From: an uncultured bacterium
Lineage (GTDB): Bacteria; Cyanobacteriota; Vampirovibrionia; Gastranaerophilales; Gastranaerophilaceae
NCBI GenBank assembly: GCA_902763805.1
Contig: CACWTN010000005.1
Coordinates: 239,784 to 303,783 of the forward strand
Direction of reading: 5' to 3'
DNA length: 64,000 nucleotides
Shown: piece by piece, positions 17,530 to 25,971 of the stretch
Layout of the letters: every line of letters begins with the position of its first letter
How positions within the stretch are numbered: position 1 is the stretch's first letter
Position numbers and translations under genes: made by a program
The notes under the pieces: generated by a model
Database searches by the model: none
The model's input: the letters and a program-made list of their open reading frames with translations, nothing else
Told to the model about the DNA's origin: nothing

Positions 17530-17559
17530 TGTAACAAGCTTTTATTAAGAATTGTTACA
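17530..17559. repeat. TGTAACAA / TTGTTACA inverted repeat
   Basis: Two 8-bp arms 14 nt apart in the gap between the recombinase gene and the LysM gene. It may be a regulator site containing HLR1-like TTACA half-sites in inverted orientation, or a hairpin ending the recombinase mRNA; there is no long T-tract. Confidence 0.4.
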
Positions 17560-17597
17560 TTGAATACACATCAATTTTATATATCCGTTTATAACCG

Positions 17598-18452
17598 CTA
17601 ACCGTTTATTGAAAAATACACTTCTTTTAATCTTTTTTTGCTTATATGGGTGTAAAGCTGGGTTGTAGAAACATCACTGTGACCCAAAAGCTCCTGAACA
17701 ATTCTGAGGTCTGCTCCGTTTTCAAGAAGATGGGTTGCAAAACTGTGCCTCAGAGTATGCGGAGAAATGTTTTTGTTAATAAGTTTTCCCTGTGCGTGAA
17801 TAAATGTATAAACATCCTGCCTGGTAATCATTCTGCCGTTTTCAAGAATTAAAAGCCTCTTTGTATTAAGGTTATATTTTTTTACAAGCAAATCTCTTTG
17901 CGGCAAATATTCTTTTACAACCTTTTTTGCAGTTTCGCCTATCGGTATAATTCTTTCTTTCGAACCTTTACCAAAACACCTTACATATTTTGAAGCCAAA
18001 TCAATATCATTAACCTTAAGATTAACAAGCTCCGAAACCCTCAGACCGCAGCTGTACAAAAGCTCCATTACAACGTGCTGAAGCGGAGTAAGATTATTGT
18101 GAAGCATCTCCTCAATTTCTTTAATTGTAACAACCTTTGGCAAACGCTGAGGTACTTTCGGCTGTTCAAGAGTTGCTGCGGGATTTTTTTCCAGTAATCC
18201 GCTTGATGACGCCCATTTGAAAAAACCTCTCAAAGACGCAACTTTTCTTATTATGCTGGTTGGTGCAAATTTTTTCTCACGCAAAGTCCGCACATAAGTA
18301 TTAATCATAAGTCTGTCAACGGAGTTAATATTCTCCACTTCCATTTCATCAGCAAAATTTTCCAAATCACGTCTGTAAGCATCAAGCGTGTTTTGGGACA
18401 GTCCTTTTTCAAGTTCAAGATATTCAAGATATTCGCCGATGGTTTGGTACAA
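17598..18452 (-). CDS. xerD: XerC/XerD-type tyrosine recombinase
   Basis: A 284-residue site-specific recombinase. The N-terminal SAM-like core-binding domain (about 1-90) is followed by the catalytic domain with the full set of residues: Arg138 (YSCGLRVSEL), Lys162 (GKGSKER), His232 and Arg235 (PHTLRHSFAT), His258 (LLGHSD) and Tyr267 (QLYTH). Its size suits chromosome-dimer resolution; no transposon or integron context is seen. XerC versus XerD cannot be decided here. The start is TTG with GAGG 8 nt upstream and a TATAAT further upstream; there is no in-frame ATG alternative nearby. Confidence 0.88.
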   Translation of the reverse strand: MYQTIGEYLEYLELEKGLSQNTLDAYRRDLENFADEMEVENINSVDRLMINTYVRTLREKKFAPTSIIRKVASLRGFFKWASSSGLLEKNPAATLEQPKVPQRLPKVVTIKEIEEMLHNNLTPLQHVVMELLYSCGLRVSELVNLKVNDIDLASKYVRCFGKGSKERIIPIGETAKKVVKEYLPQRDLLVKKYNLNTKRLLILENGRMITRQDVYTFIHAQGKLINKNISPHTLRHSFATHLLENGADLRIVQELLGHSDVSTTQLYTHISKKRLKEVYFSING

Positions 18453-18470
18453 AATTTAATCCTCTATCAG

Positions 18471-18513
18471 ATTATACACTATTTTTGACACAATGTGGTA
18501 TACTTCTTATTAG
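18471..18513. promoter_or_regulatory. Divergent promoter region, xer / secreted protein
   Basis: Minus strand: TATAAT at 18471-18476 serves the recombinase. Plus strand: an extended -10 TGG-TATACT (18499-18504), or alternatively TTGACA (18485-18490) with TATTAG 17 nt later (18508-18513), serves the gene at 18522. Confidence 0.5.
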
Positions 18514-18521
18514 GAGATAAT

Positions 18522-19121
18522 ATGTTTAAAAAATTTTTAACAGCATTGTGTTTAATTATTCCTCTCTGCGCATCTGCAAACTTTAATGACGTTTACGTTG
18601 CTGACATTCAATACGACTGGATAAACAAAACCGCCGTGGAAAAAGAAGCAATGATTAGCGAAATCCACGACATAATGTTTGAACAGAAACTCGAAAAACG
18701 ACACGATTTAAAAGCATTATTTAAAAACAAGCTCAAAGATAAAAATCATATTGACAATTATATGGCTGCAGCTGCCGGATACAAGGAATACAAAGGAAAC
18801 AACATTTCCGCTTTTTACTATAAAAGAATGGCAAACCCTTTTATGTACGCACTGCAGGATAAGCAAGACACCTCAAATGCTTTCTACTACGATGCAATGG
18901 GGAATCTCAGATATGTTGATTTTATAAACGGATATTATCCCGATTACCCGTATTATGCAATACAATACCGAATTAGCGGAACACCCGTAAGTGCAGTATA
19001 TTACATATCTGAAGACTGCCAGTATTTATTTAAACCAAACGGAGAATTTGAAGGTGTTTGGTATAAACACAATCTGTATAATAAAAGCAACAAAGTTATT
19101 TTAACCAGAACTACTTATTAG
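18522..19121 (+). CDS. Secreted or periplasmic protein, unknown function
   Basis: A 199-residue protein with a clear signal peptide (MFKKFLTALCLIIPLCASA, cleavage before Asn20). A longer GTG start at 18495 is rejected: AGGAG lies 5 nt before the ATG at 18522, and the GTG overlaps the promoter. The mature part is rich in Tyr and Lys, with repeated aromatic pairs (YYDAMGNLRYVDF, YYPDYPYYA) and a YYISEDCQYLF segment. I do not recognise a family. It lies 10 nt ahead of pncC, so the two are probably co-transcribed. Confidence 0.75.
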   Translation: MFKKFLTALCLIIPLCASANFNDVYVADIQYDWINKTAVEKEAMISEIHDIMFEQKLEKRHDLKALFKNKLKDKNHIDNYMAAAAGYKEYKGNNISAFYYKRMANPFMYALQDKQDTSNAFYYDAMGNLRYVDFINGYYPDYPYYAIQYRISGTPVSAVYYISEDCQYLFKPNGEFEGVWYKHNLYNKSNKVILTRTTY

Positions 19122-19131
19122 GGGTAATCTT

Positions 19132-19617
19132 ATGACCACAACAAACGAAGAAATTGCAAAAATTTTACTTGAAAAAAAATTGACTATAGCAACCACCGAA
19201 TCCTGCACGGGAGGGCTTTTAAGCTCAAAACTGACAGATATCAGCGGAAGCTCTGCTTTTATTCATCTTAACCTCGTTACATACTCTAATGAAGCCAAAC
19301 ACAAAATACTGGGAGTAAGAAATGAAACTCTTGAAAACTTTGGTGCAGTGTCTGAAGAATGTGCCTACGAAATGGCAAGCGGTTTAATGAAGTTTACCGG
19401 GGCGGATATCTGTATTTCAACGACGGGTATAGCAGGTCCCACGGGAGGAAGTGCGGAAAAGCCTATCGGCCTTATGTATTCAACGATATGCACAAAAGAT
19501 AAAGCCATAACCTCTGAAATAAGATTTCATCCTGAAATCCCCAGAATAGAAATGAAGGAAATGTTTGTTCAGGCTGTTCTTGAAAAATTATACAAATTCC
19601 TGACAGAGCAGCTTTAA
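19132..19617 (+). CDS. pncC: CinA C-terminal-type nicotinamide-nucleotide amidase PncC
   Basis: A 161-residue stand-alone CinA C-terminal domain that deamidates NMN to NaMN in NAD salvage. Signature elements: ATTESCTGGLLSS (active-site Ser region, residues about 20-32), YSNEAKHKILGV, GAVSEECA, and the glycine-rich STTGIAGPTGGSAEKP. Length matches the single-domain family. An AGGGG element precedes the ATG. It is co-directional with the secreted-protein gene and convergent with the F-motif gene at 19638. Confidence 0.92.
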   Translation: MTTTNEEIAKILLEKKLTIATTESCTGGLLSSKLTDISGSSAFIHLNLVTYSNEAKHKILGVRNETLENFGAVSEECAYEMASGLMKFTGADICISTTGIAGPTGGSAEKPIGLMYSTICTKDKAITSEIRFHPEIPRIEMKEMFVQAVLEKLYKFLTEQL

Positions 19618-19637
19618 AAAATTAAATCCTGCAAACT

Positions 19638-20045
19638 CTAATTTTCTATAATACTTACGCCAATTCTTTCGTTGGGATATTTTTTCATAAGATTGTCAAG
19701 GTATCGGTTTGCTATACCGTTTTCTTTTTTCCAAAACTCTTTATAACTGTCTCCTGACACAATTTCTTTGTATATTTCCGTTCCAACTCCTTCACCGTTC
19801 GGAATAAATCTGGCTTTGAGCATTGATGATATTTTTTTGAGGAAATCCGGCTGCCTTTGACCTGCAAACTCAATGCTTTTATCTCTGTAGTTTGTATAAT
19901 TAAGCTCTATAACATCGTTTTCATAACCGATTTTATCAGCCTTTTTCAAAAGAGTTTTGTATTCTTCGGCAACAAAAAATTTACCCAAAACATTCAATTT
20001 TGCACAGAACGAAATATTGTCATTCTGAATCGCACTTACTCTCAT
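19638..20045 (-). CDS. 135-aa F-motif protein, unknown function
   Basis: Begins MRVSAIQNDNISFCAKLN, nearly superposable on the N-terminus of the 6239 gene product (MRVNAISNINFK). The F-motif is ISFCAK (Phe13). The longer upstream start is rejected because AGAGG lies 5 nt before the ATG at 20045. The remainder is soluble with mixed helix-forming segments (SMLKARF, KEFWKKENGIANRYLDNLM) and no recognised domain. It converges with pncC and is divergent from tatD. Confidence 0.7.
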   Translation of the reverse strand: MRVSAIQNDNISFCAKLNVLGKFFVAEEYKTLLKKADKIGYENDVIELNYTNYRDKSIEFAGQRQPDFLKKISSMLKARFIPNGEGVGTEIYKEIVSGDSYKEFWKKENGIANRYLDNLMKKYPNERIGVSIIEN

Positions 20046-20107
20046 AACTTCCTCTGATTTATTAATATCATTAAAAATTATCGCAATCAATACCGCAAAT
20101 ATTTACA

Positions 20108-20116
20108 TGATATAAT
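20108..20116 (+). promoter_or_regulatory. Extended consensus -10 of tatD
   Basis: TGA-TATAAT at 20108-20116, then 7 nt, then the ATG at 20124. No Shine-Dalgarno is present. Predicted leaderless start. Confidence 0.6.
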
Positions 20117-20123
20117 CTGACTT

Positions 20124-20897
20124 ATGAAAGATTATTTAATTGATACACACGCCCATATTGATATGGGGGTAAATGACGATATAACTCTCCAAGACATTCT
20201 TAGAGAAATGAACAAGCTTGGAGTAAAAAAGGCTATCATACCTGCAGTTGAAATAGCAACGCAGGATAAAGTCGCTGAACTTGCAAACTCTGACGAAAAT
20301 ATCTTCGGAATGGTCGGACTATTTCCTTCGGAAGCCAAGACCTACACACAAGAGTTTGAAGAAAAAATGGAAGCTCTTGCAAAAAACAACAAAAAAATTG
20401 TTGCTGTGGGTGAGATAGGACTTGATTACTACTGGGATAAATCTTTTGTTGACGAACAGAAAGATGTTTTTATAAAACAGATAAAAATGGCTCAGCGTCT
20501 TAATTTACCAATAGTAGTTCACGACAGAGAAGCGCATAAAGACTGTTTTGATATTTTGAAAGAAAATAATGCAGAACGAGTTTTATTTCATTGTTTTTCA
20601 GGAAGCGCTGAATTTATGAAGGAATGCGTTAAACAAGGCTGGTATATTGCCATAGGCGGAGTTGTAACATTTAAAAACGCAGTTAAAATGAAAGATGTTG
20701 CACGTGAAGTTCCGCTTGACAAGCTCGTTCTGGAAACCGATTCGCCGTATCTTACACCCGTACCCTACAGAGGAAAACCGAACAAGCCTGCTTATGTAAG
20801 GTATGTTGCGGAAGAAATCTCAAAAATAAGAGAAGTCCCGCTTGAAGAAATTATTGATATTACAACAACAAACGCAGAAAGGTTTTTCGGGATTTGA
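20124..20897 (+). CDS. tatD: TatD-family metal-dependent deoxyribonuclease
   Basis: A 257-residue TIM-barrel hydrolase of the TatD/YcfH family, acting as a 3'-5' exonuclease or D-aminoacyl-tRNA-type hydrolase. Motifs: IDTHAHID (HxH), VGEIGLDYYWD (Glu ligand), PIVVHDREAH, LFHCFSGS, and LETDSPYLTPVPYRGK (catalytic Asp). Length is typical. The last four bases overlap the TTG start of tlyA, indicating translational coupling. Confidence 0.93.
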   Translation: MKDYLIDTHAHIDMGVNDDITLQDILREMNKLGVKKAIIPAVEIATQDKVAELANSDENIFGMVGLFPSEAKTYTQEFEEKMEALAKNNKKIVAVGEIGLDYYWDKSFVDEQKDVFIKQIKMAQRLNLPIVVHDREAHKDCFDILKENNAERVLFHCFSGSAEFMKECVKQGWYIAIGGVVTFKNAVKMKDVAREVPLDKLVLETDSPYLTPVPYRGKPNKPAYVRYVAEEISKIREVPLEEIIDITTTNAERFFGI

Positions 20898-21703
20898 AAA
20901 AAGAAAGATTAGACAAAGTTTTGGTTGATTTGGGCTTTTTTGAAAACAAAAGCAAAGCATCTGCCGCCATTTTGGCAGGAAACGTTATGATAGGAACAGA
21001 GGTCGTTACAAAAGCGGGATACCAAATTGACACAACAAAAGAGTACGATTTTAAGGTTAAAACAATGCCTTACGTTTCAAGAGGCGGTTTTAAGCTTAAA
21101 AAAGCGCTTGATGCTTTTTCGTTTTCACCGAAAGACAGAATTTGTTTTGATGCAGGCGCTTCAACAGGCGGCTTCACCGATTGTCTGCTCCAAAACGGTG
21201 CAAAATTTGTTTACGCAGTTGATGTCGGGTACGGTCAGCTTGACTGGAAAATAAGGAGTTCAAAACAAGTTAAAACAATAGAAAAAACTAACCTGAAAAT
21301 TTGCTCTTTTGAAGATATTTACTCGGAAGGAGAGCCAATTGCAGATTTGCTGGTTTCTGACCTGTCGTTTATCTCGCTTACAAAAGTTCTGCCAAACCTC
21401 AAAAACCTGCTTTCAAAAGACGGACACGAAATGATTTGTCTCATAAAACCGCAATTTGAAGCAGGGAAAGAATTTGTTGAAAAAGGCGGAGTTGTAAGAG
21501 ATAAAAACACCCACAAAATGGTAATAGAAAATGTTTTAGGCTGTATTAAAGAACTCGGTTACGTAATAAAAGGTCTTACATATTCCTCAATAAAAGGTCC
21601 TGCAGGAAATATCGAATACCTTGTCTGGTTTTCAACCGACGGCGAAGATACAAAAACCGATATTGATGAAGTTGTACAATCTGCTCACGAAAACTTGGAT
21701 TAA
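20894..21703 (+). CDS. tlyA: TlyA-family rRNA 2'-O-methyltransferase
   Basis: A 269-residue two-domain protein. An N-terminal S4 RNA-binding domain (about 1-60: ERLDKVLVDLGFFENKSKA) is followed by an FtsJ-like SAM methyltransferase with FDAGASTGGFTDCLLQ (SAM loop, about 92-107), VYAVDVGYGQL and a K-D-K-type centre (DLLVSDLSFIS, LIKPQFEAG). Family members methylate 16S/23S rRNA and can act as haemolysins. It starts at TTG within the tatD stop (TTGA overlap). The last 4 nt overlap the convergent glutaredoxin gene. Confidence 0.92.
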   Translation: MKKERLDKVLVDLGFFENKSKASAAILAGNVMIGTEVVTKAGYQIDTTKEYDFKVKTMPYVSRGGFKLKKALDAFSFSPKDRICFDAGASTGGFTDCLLQNGAKFVYAVDVGYGQLDWKIRSSKQVKTIEKTNLKICSFEDIYSEGEPIADLLVSDLSFISLTKVLPNLKNLLSKDGHEMICLIKPQFEAGKEFVEKGGVVRDKNTHKMVIENVLGCIKELGYVIKGLTYSSIKGPAGNIEYLVWFSTDGEDTKTDIDEVVQSAHENLD

Positions 21704-21930
21704 ATAACAGTTTTGAGGTATTCTATAATATCTGCTGACTCGTACATCTGAACATTTCTATCTTTATCTACAAGAAAAGGAACCTGACGTTTTCCGCCCA
21801 ATGTAATCAGAGTTTCTTCATTTTTACTGTCTGCTATATCAATTGTATTCAAAGAAATACCTTTTTCTTCCGCAAATGCAAGAACCTTTTTGCAGTAAGG
21901 ACAAGTTTGCAAAATATACAAATCCAACAT
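21700..21930 (-). CDS. Glutaredoxin-like thiol oxidoreductase
   Basis: A 76-residue single-domain glutaredoxin. It has the dithiol active site CPYC (Cys10, Cys13), a cis-Pro loop (RQVPFLV, about 48-54) and the glutathione-site-like YESADIIEYL at the C-terminus. It reduces disulfides or glutathionylated proteins in the cytosol. Good AAGGAG seven nt before the ATG. It overlaps the 3' end of tlyA by 4 nt in convergent orientation. Confidence 0.9.
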   Translation of the reverse strand: MLDLYILQTCPYCKKVLAFAEEKGISLNTIDIADSKNEETLITLGGKRQVPFLVDKDRNVQMYESADIIEYLKTVI

Positions 21931-21998
21931 ATAAAATCTCCTTTTTTAACACACAAATAATCTAAACAAAAAATTTATTTCCGTCATCAGCCTGGTGT

Positions 21999-22259
21999 TT
22001 AATCTTTTTTTGCAAAAAGTTTTTTTACAAGCCTGTAAAACTGTTTAAGAATACTAAACGGTGTTGTTAACGGTGAAAAAATAATCTGCAGAACTACAAG
22101 CTGCTTAACAACATTATCGTTCCCTGCCATATCAACAAGCTCTTTGAGCATTGAGTTAAATTCCTCATCCGTCTTTTGAGTAAGAAGATAATGAAGCCTG
22201 CACAAAGAGTACGTAACACAAATTACCAGATAGCTTATTAAAATTTTTGTTTCCAGCAT
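21999..22259 (-). CDS. Small membrane-associated protein, unknown function
   Basis: An 86-residue protein with an N-terminal hydrophobic segment (ILISYLVICVTYSLC), a polar helix, and a second hydrophobic segment (LVVLQIIFSPLTTPFSIL), ending in a Lys-rich tail (KKLFAKKD). No recognised family. The start codon is fixed by a TATAAT exactly six nt upstream and there is no Shine-Dalgarno. It is upstream of the glutaredoxin gene on the same strand (gap 68 nt) and divergent from the MlaA-hydrolase fusion. Confidence 0.65.
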   Translation of the reverse strand: MLETKILISYLVICVTYSLCRLHYLLTQKTDEEFNSMLKELVDMAGNDNVVKQLVVLQIIFSPLTTPFSILKQFYRLVKKLFAKKD

Positions 22260-22265
22260 ATCACT

Positions 22266-22271
22266 ATTATA
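22266..22271 (-). promoter_or_regulatory. Consensus -10 directly before the small membrane protein
   Basis: TATAAT on the minus strand, then AGTGAT, then the ATG at 22259: the 6-nt leaderless arrangement. No good -35 is seen. Confidence 0.5.
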
Positions 22272-22344
22272 CTATTTTTCTGCCCTGTTGCATAATAAAA
22301 AATTTTTTCTCCTTGGTCTAATTTAAAAACACAGGAGAATTATT

Positions 22345-24372
22345 TTGAAACAAAAAATTATATCACTTTTTCTGGCATTTATACTGATTTTTAATCCGGT
22401 ATCTGCCAAAAGCGTATCCGTTCAAACGTCTGATAACGTACAGGCGGTTGAAGCTGCCGATACAGATAAATACCCCGATTATGCAAAAATGTACGTCGGC
22501 GAGGATAAACATGAAAAATTTAACAGAAAAATGTTTAATCTTAACTCAAAGCTCAACAAATTTATTGCAAAACCCGTACACATTCTCTGGTCGTCACTTC
22601 TCCCCCAATGCTGCATAAACAGAATAAGAGATGCCTATAACAACATTGATTACCCGAAAAGACTTGCAAGCTGCATAATACAAAAAGATGGCGAGGGCAT
22701 AAAAAAAGAAACCGTAAGATTTTTAACCAACTCAACACTCGGTCTTGGCGGACTTTTTGACCCTGCTGATAAAATATTCAAAATAAAACCGACAAACGAA
22801 AATATGGAGCAGGCACTCTGTAAACGTAAAATGAGTTCCGGCTCATATCTGGTTATGCCCTGCCTGAATTCCTGTACTCCTCGTTCTCTCTGCGGAAGGG
22901 TACTTGAGGCAGCTCTCGACCCCTCGGTATATATAGCCACTCCCATCACATCAATAATAAAATTCGGACTTATGGTCAACAGAACTTCATACATGCAGCC
23001 GTTTGCAAAAATGATAGAAACCAATTACGCCGACCCGTACGACATTCACAAAAAACTTTTCGGTATAGAGAATTATATCCGAAACTCAAATTACGACCGA
23101 ATGGAACTTTTGAATATACCTGACAACAATACGAATAAAGGAGATGATACAATGACACAGGGACAAATTACAGGCGCAGCGCAGAATATATCTGATTTAT
23201 TACCGCTTAGTTCAGCTCTGCAACCTGATATTGTAATCCAAGATTACAAAACTCAAACCCCGGTAATCGATTCAATGAAAACAGCTCTGTTTGAAGATAA
23301 AACTATTAATAAATCCATCTGGAATGAGTTATCAATCTGGAACAGAAGTTTCGCAAAGCAGGTAAAAACAGGATCCGTAACAATCACCGAAGGAAAACCT
23401 GCTTACAGATATAAATATATTCTTCAAAAAGATAAAAATGCACCGCTTATGATATTTTATCCGTCAATTGGTGAAGGAGCCGGAAATCATCATTCTATCG
23501 TATTTGCAAAAATGTTTTATGATGCCGGATACTCTATTGTTATGCAGGGAAGCCATTTCCACTGGGAATTTGTAAACTCCATGCCGGATGGCTTTGCCCC
23601 GGGACTCCCTGACACAGACTCAGAATACCTGAGGCTTGTTACAATAAAAATTCTTGATGACTTAAAGAAAAAATACAATTGTGAACCTGATGATAAAATT
23701 ATTGTAGGCACTTCTTTCGGTGCGGTTGCTTCGCTTTTTGTCGGAGAAAAGGAAAGTAAAAACAATACGCTTTCGGTAAGACGTTTTGTTGCAATTTCTC
23801 CGCCGGTTGAACTTAAATACGCTCTTTTACAGCTTGATAAAAACAGTGAGGTTTTTGATAAAGAAGCTTCAAACGAAAAAGATAAAACAGCGCTCACGGC
23901 AGCAAAAATTCTTCAGATATACAATCTGAAAAATGAAAACAAAAACAGCATTGATACTCTGCCATTAAATGATGATGAGGCTAAACTTATTACAACTTTT
24001 GTTATGAGGCAAAAATTATCAGACATTATCTATACAATAGAACACGGTTCACTAAACAAAGAAAAAGACATCTACAAAATGATAAATAATATGAGTTTTC
24101 GTGATTATGCGGAAAAATACCTCGGACTTTCCATAGATGATGAATGTTATCAGGCATCTCTGTATGCAATCTCCGAATATTTGGCAAATAACGATAATTA
24201 CATTATTTATGAAGCCGTTGACGATTATCTTTTAAACAAAGAACAGCTTGCCAGACTGAAAACTTTATCTGGACAAAAGCTTTATTGCTTAAACTGCGGT
24301 TCACATCTGGGTTTTTTGTACAGAGAAGAATTTACACATGAGTTCAAAAAAGCAGTTTTTGGAGAAGGGTAA
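22345..24372 (+). CDS. MlaA/VacJ-like domain fused to an alpha/beta hydrolase
   Basis: A 675-residue exported protein. Residues 1-21 form a signal peptide ending NPVSA; the lipobox Cys typical of MlaA is absent. Residues about 45-250 match MlaA/VacJ (EKFNRKMFNLNSKLN, FLTNSTLGLGGLFDPADK, SGSYLVMPCLNSCTPRSL), which in the Mla system removes phospholipids from the outer leaflet of the outer membrane. Residues about 370-660 form an alpha/beta hydrolase with PLMIFYPSIGEG, a GTSFGA nucleophile elbow (Ser about 456) and a late His (CGSHLGF). TTG start with AGGAG 7 nt before. The fusion suggests lipid extraction coupled to hydrolysis. Confidence 0.75.
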   Translation: MKQKIISLFLAFILIFNPVSAKSVSVQTSDNVQAVEAADTDKYPDYAKMYVGEDKHEKFNRKMFNLNSKLNKFIAKPVHILWSSLLPQCCINRIRDAYNNIDYPKRLASCIIQKDGEGIKKETVRFLTNSTLGLGGLFDPADKIFKIKPTNENMEQALCKRKMSSGSYLVMPCLNSCTPRSLCGRVLEAALDPSVYIATPITSIIKFGLMVNRTSYMQPFAKMIETNYADPYDIHKKLFGIENYIRNSNYDRMELLNIPDNNTNKGDDTMTQGQITGAAQNISDLLPLSSALQPDIVIQDYKTQTPVIDSMKTALFEDKTINKSIWNELSIWNRSFAKQVKTGSVTITEGKPAYRYKYILQKDKNAPLMIFYPSIGEGAGNHHSIVFAKMFYDAGYSIVMQGSHFHWEFVNSMPDGFAPGLPDTDSEYLRLVTIKILDDLKKKYNCEPDDKIIVGTSFGAVASLFVGEKESKNNTLSVRRFVAISPPVELKYALLQLDKNSEVFDKEASNEKDKTALTAAKILQIYNLKNENKNSIDTLPLNDDEAKLITTFVMRQKLSDIIYTIEHGSLNKEKDIYKMINNMSFRDYAEKYLGLSIDDECYQASLYAISEYLANNDNYIIYEAVDDYLLNKEQLARLKTLSGQKLYCLNCGSHLGFLYREEFTHEFKKAVFGEG

Positions 24373-24391
24373 AATTATTCCGTATTAAAAA

Positions 24392-25939
24392 TCAGTGTTC
24401 TTCTTTTTTAATATTCTTAAGCAAAAGAAGAAACGGAATAATTGCGACAGCAGCAATTGCAAAAACCCTGAAAGCATCAATAAACGCAAGTAGTGTTGAC
24501 TGCTGAAGAAGAAGTCTGTTTATAACCCCCTTTGCCATATAACTTGCGGTTACTGGGTCATAGTTTGTAATAAATGCACCTGTATATGTCTGCACTCTTT
24601 CAACATAATTTGCAGTAGTATCAGTAAGGTGCTGAATAAGCATAAACTGATGTTTCTGTGCACCTCTGGTAATTAAAGTCGCAACAACTGAAGTTCCGAC
24701 TGCACCCCCGATATTTTTGAGCAGGTTTTGCAATCCAGATGCATTTGTCATCTGGTCGTTCCTGAGAGTTGCCATAGAAAGAGTAATTATTGGAATCATA
24801 GACAAGCCTAAGCCCAAACCAAACAGGAAGTTCGGAAATCCGATGCTGACCATTGAAATTTCCAAATTCAAATTTCCGAGCATCATACAACCTGACGCAA
24901 TACAGATTAAACCGACTGCAACTAGAAGTCTGCCGTCAAACTTGTTTGCAAAACTTCCGTACAAAATAGTCGCCGTCAAAGCTCCGACTCCTCTGGGCAT
25001 CATAGACAAACCGCTCAGATATGCATCATACCCCATTAACGATTGCAAAAACTGCGGCAAAATCACAACAGATGCAAGCAATACCGCTTGCATTACTATC
25101 TGTACGGCTGTTCCGACGAGGTAGTTTTTATCTTTAAATACGGTTAAATCAACCAGAGATTGTTTGTTTTTAACCTGAGATATTATAAACAAAATTGCAG
25201 ACGTAACCGAAACAAAAGACAGCCAGCAAACCCAAGATGAGTTAAACCAGTCTGCATTATTACCTTTATCAAGAACCACCTGAAGTGATACAAGCCACAT
25301 ACAAAGGAAAAAGAAACCGATAAAATCGGTTTTTACACCTTCCTGTTTTTTTGCATAATCAGGGTCAAAAATAAACATATTTGAAAGTACCCAGGCTAAA
25401 ATACCGATAGGAATATTAATGTAGTATATGTACGGCCAGGTCCAGTTTTCAGTAATCCAGCCGCCCAAAACAGGTCCGAGAATCGGTGCAAGGACAATAA
25501 CCATCCCGAACATAGCCATTGCTTTTCCACGTTCTGACGGCTTAAAGTTTTCCAGCAGGATTGCCTGTGATATAGGTAAAATTCCACCGCCTCCAACCCC
25601 CTGCAAAATACGAAATGCAACCATCTGCACCATTGTCTGCGCCATTCCGCAAAGAGCTGATGCAATTGTAAAAGTTATTATACTTGCAATAAAAAAGTTT
25701 TTTCTTCCCATAGCTTTGCTGAACCAGTCAACCATAGGAATTACAATACCGCTTGCTATCAGATAGCTGGTTAAAATCCACATTGATTCGTCACGTGACA
25801 CGGAAAAGCTCCCTGCCATATGAGGAAGCGCAACGTTTGCAATTGTTGCATCCAATACAAACATAAACGCAGCCGTCATAGTAGGCAGACAGGCAAGCCA
25901 GGGATTTATATTTTCAAGATTTTCATTATTTTCAGCCAT
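24392..25939 (-). CDS. EmrB/QacA-type MFS multidrug exporter
   Basis: A 515-residue DHA2-family proton antiporter with about 14 TM helices. Motif A-like VDWFSKAMGRKNFF lies after TM2. The drug-antiporter motif C is clear (GPVLGGWITENWTW), followed by YYINIPIGI. The early FVLDATIANVALP segment is characteristic of EmrB proteins. No EmrA membrane-fusion partner is adjacent. It follows pheA on the same strand with a gap of about 30 nt, so co-transcription is possible but functionally unexplained. Confidence 0.9.
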   Translation of the reverse strand: MAENNENLENINPWLACLPTMTAAFMFVLDATIANVALPHMAGSFSVSRDESMWILTSYLIASGIVIPMVDWFSKAMGRKNFFIASIITFTIASALCGMAQTMVQMVAFRILQGVGGGGILPISQAILLENFKPSERGKAMAMFGMVIVLAPILGPVLGGWITENWTWPYIYYINIPIGILAWVLSNMFIFDPDYAKKQEGVKTDFIGFFFLCMWLVSLQVVLDKGNNADWFNSSWVCWLSFVSVTSAILFIISQVKNKQSLVDLTVFKDKNYLVGTAVQIVMQAVLLASVVILPQFLQSLMGYDAYLSGLSMMPRGVGALTATILYGSFANKFDGRLLVAVGLICIASGCMMLGNLNLEISMVSIGFPNFLFGLGLGLSMIPIITLSMATLRNDQMTNASGLQNLLKNIGGAVGTSVVATLITRGAQKHQFMLIQHLTDTTANYVERVQTYTGAFITNYDPVTASYMAKGVINRLLLQQSTLLAFIDAFRVFAIAAVAIIPFLLLLKNIKKEEH

Positions 25940-25971
25940 TTTTATTCCACATATCTTCTTCTGTTAATTAC

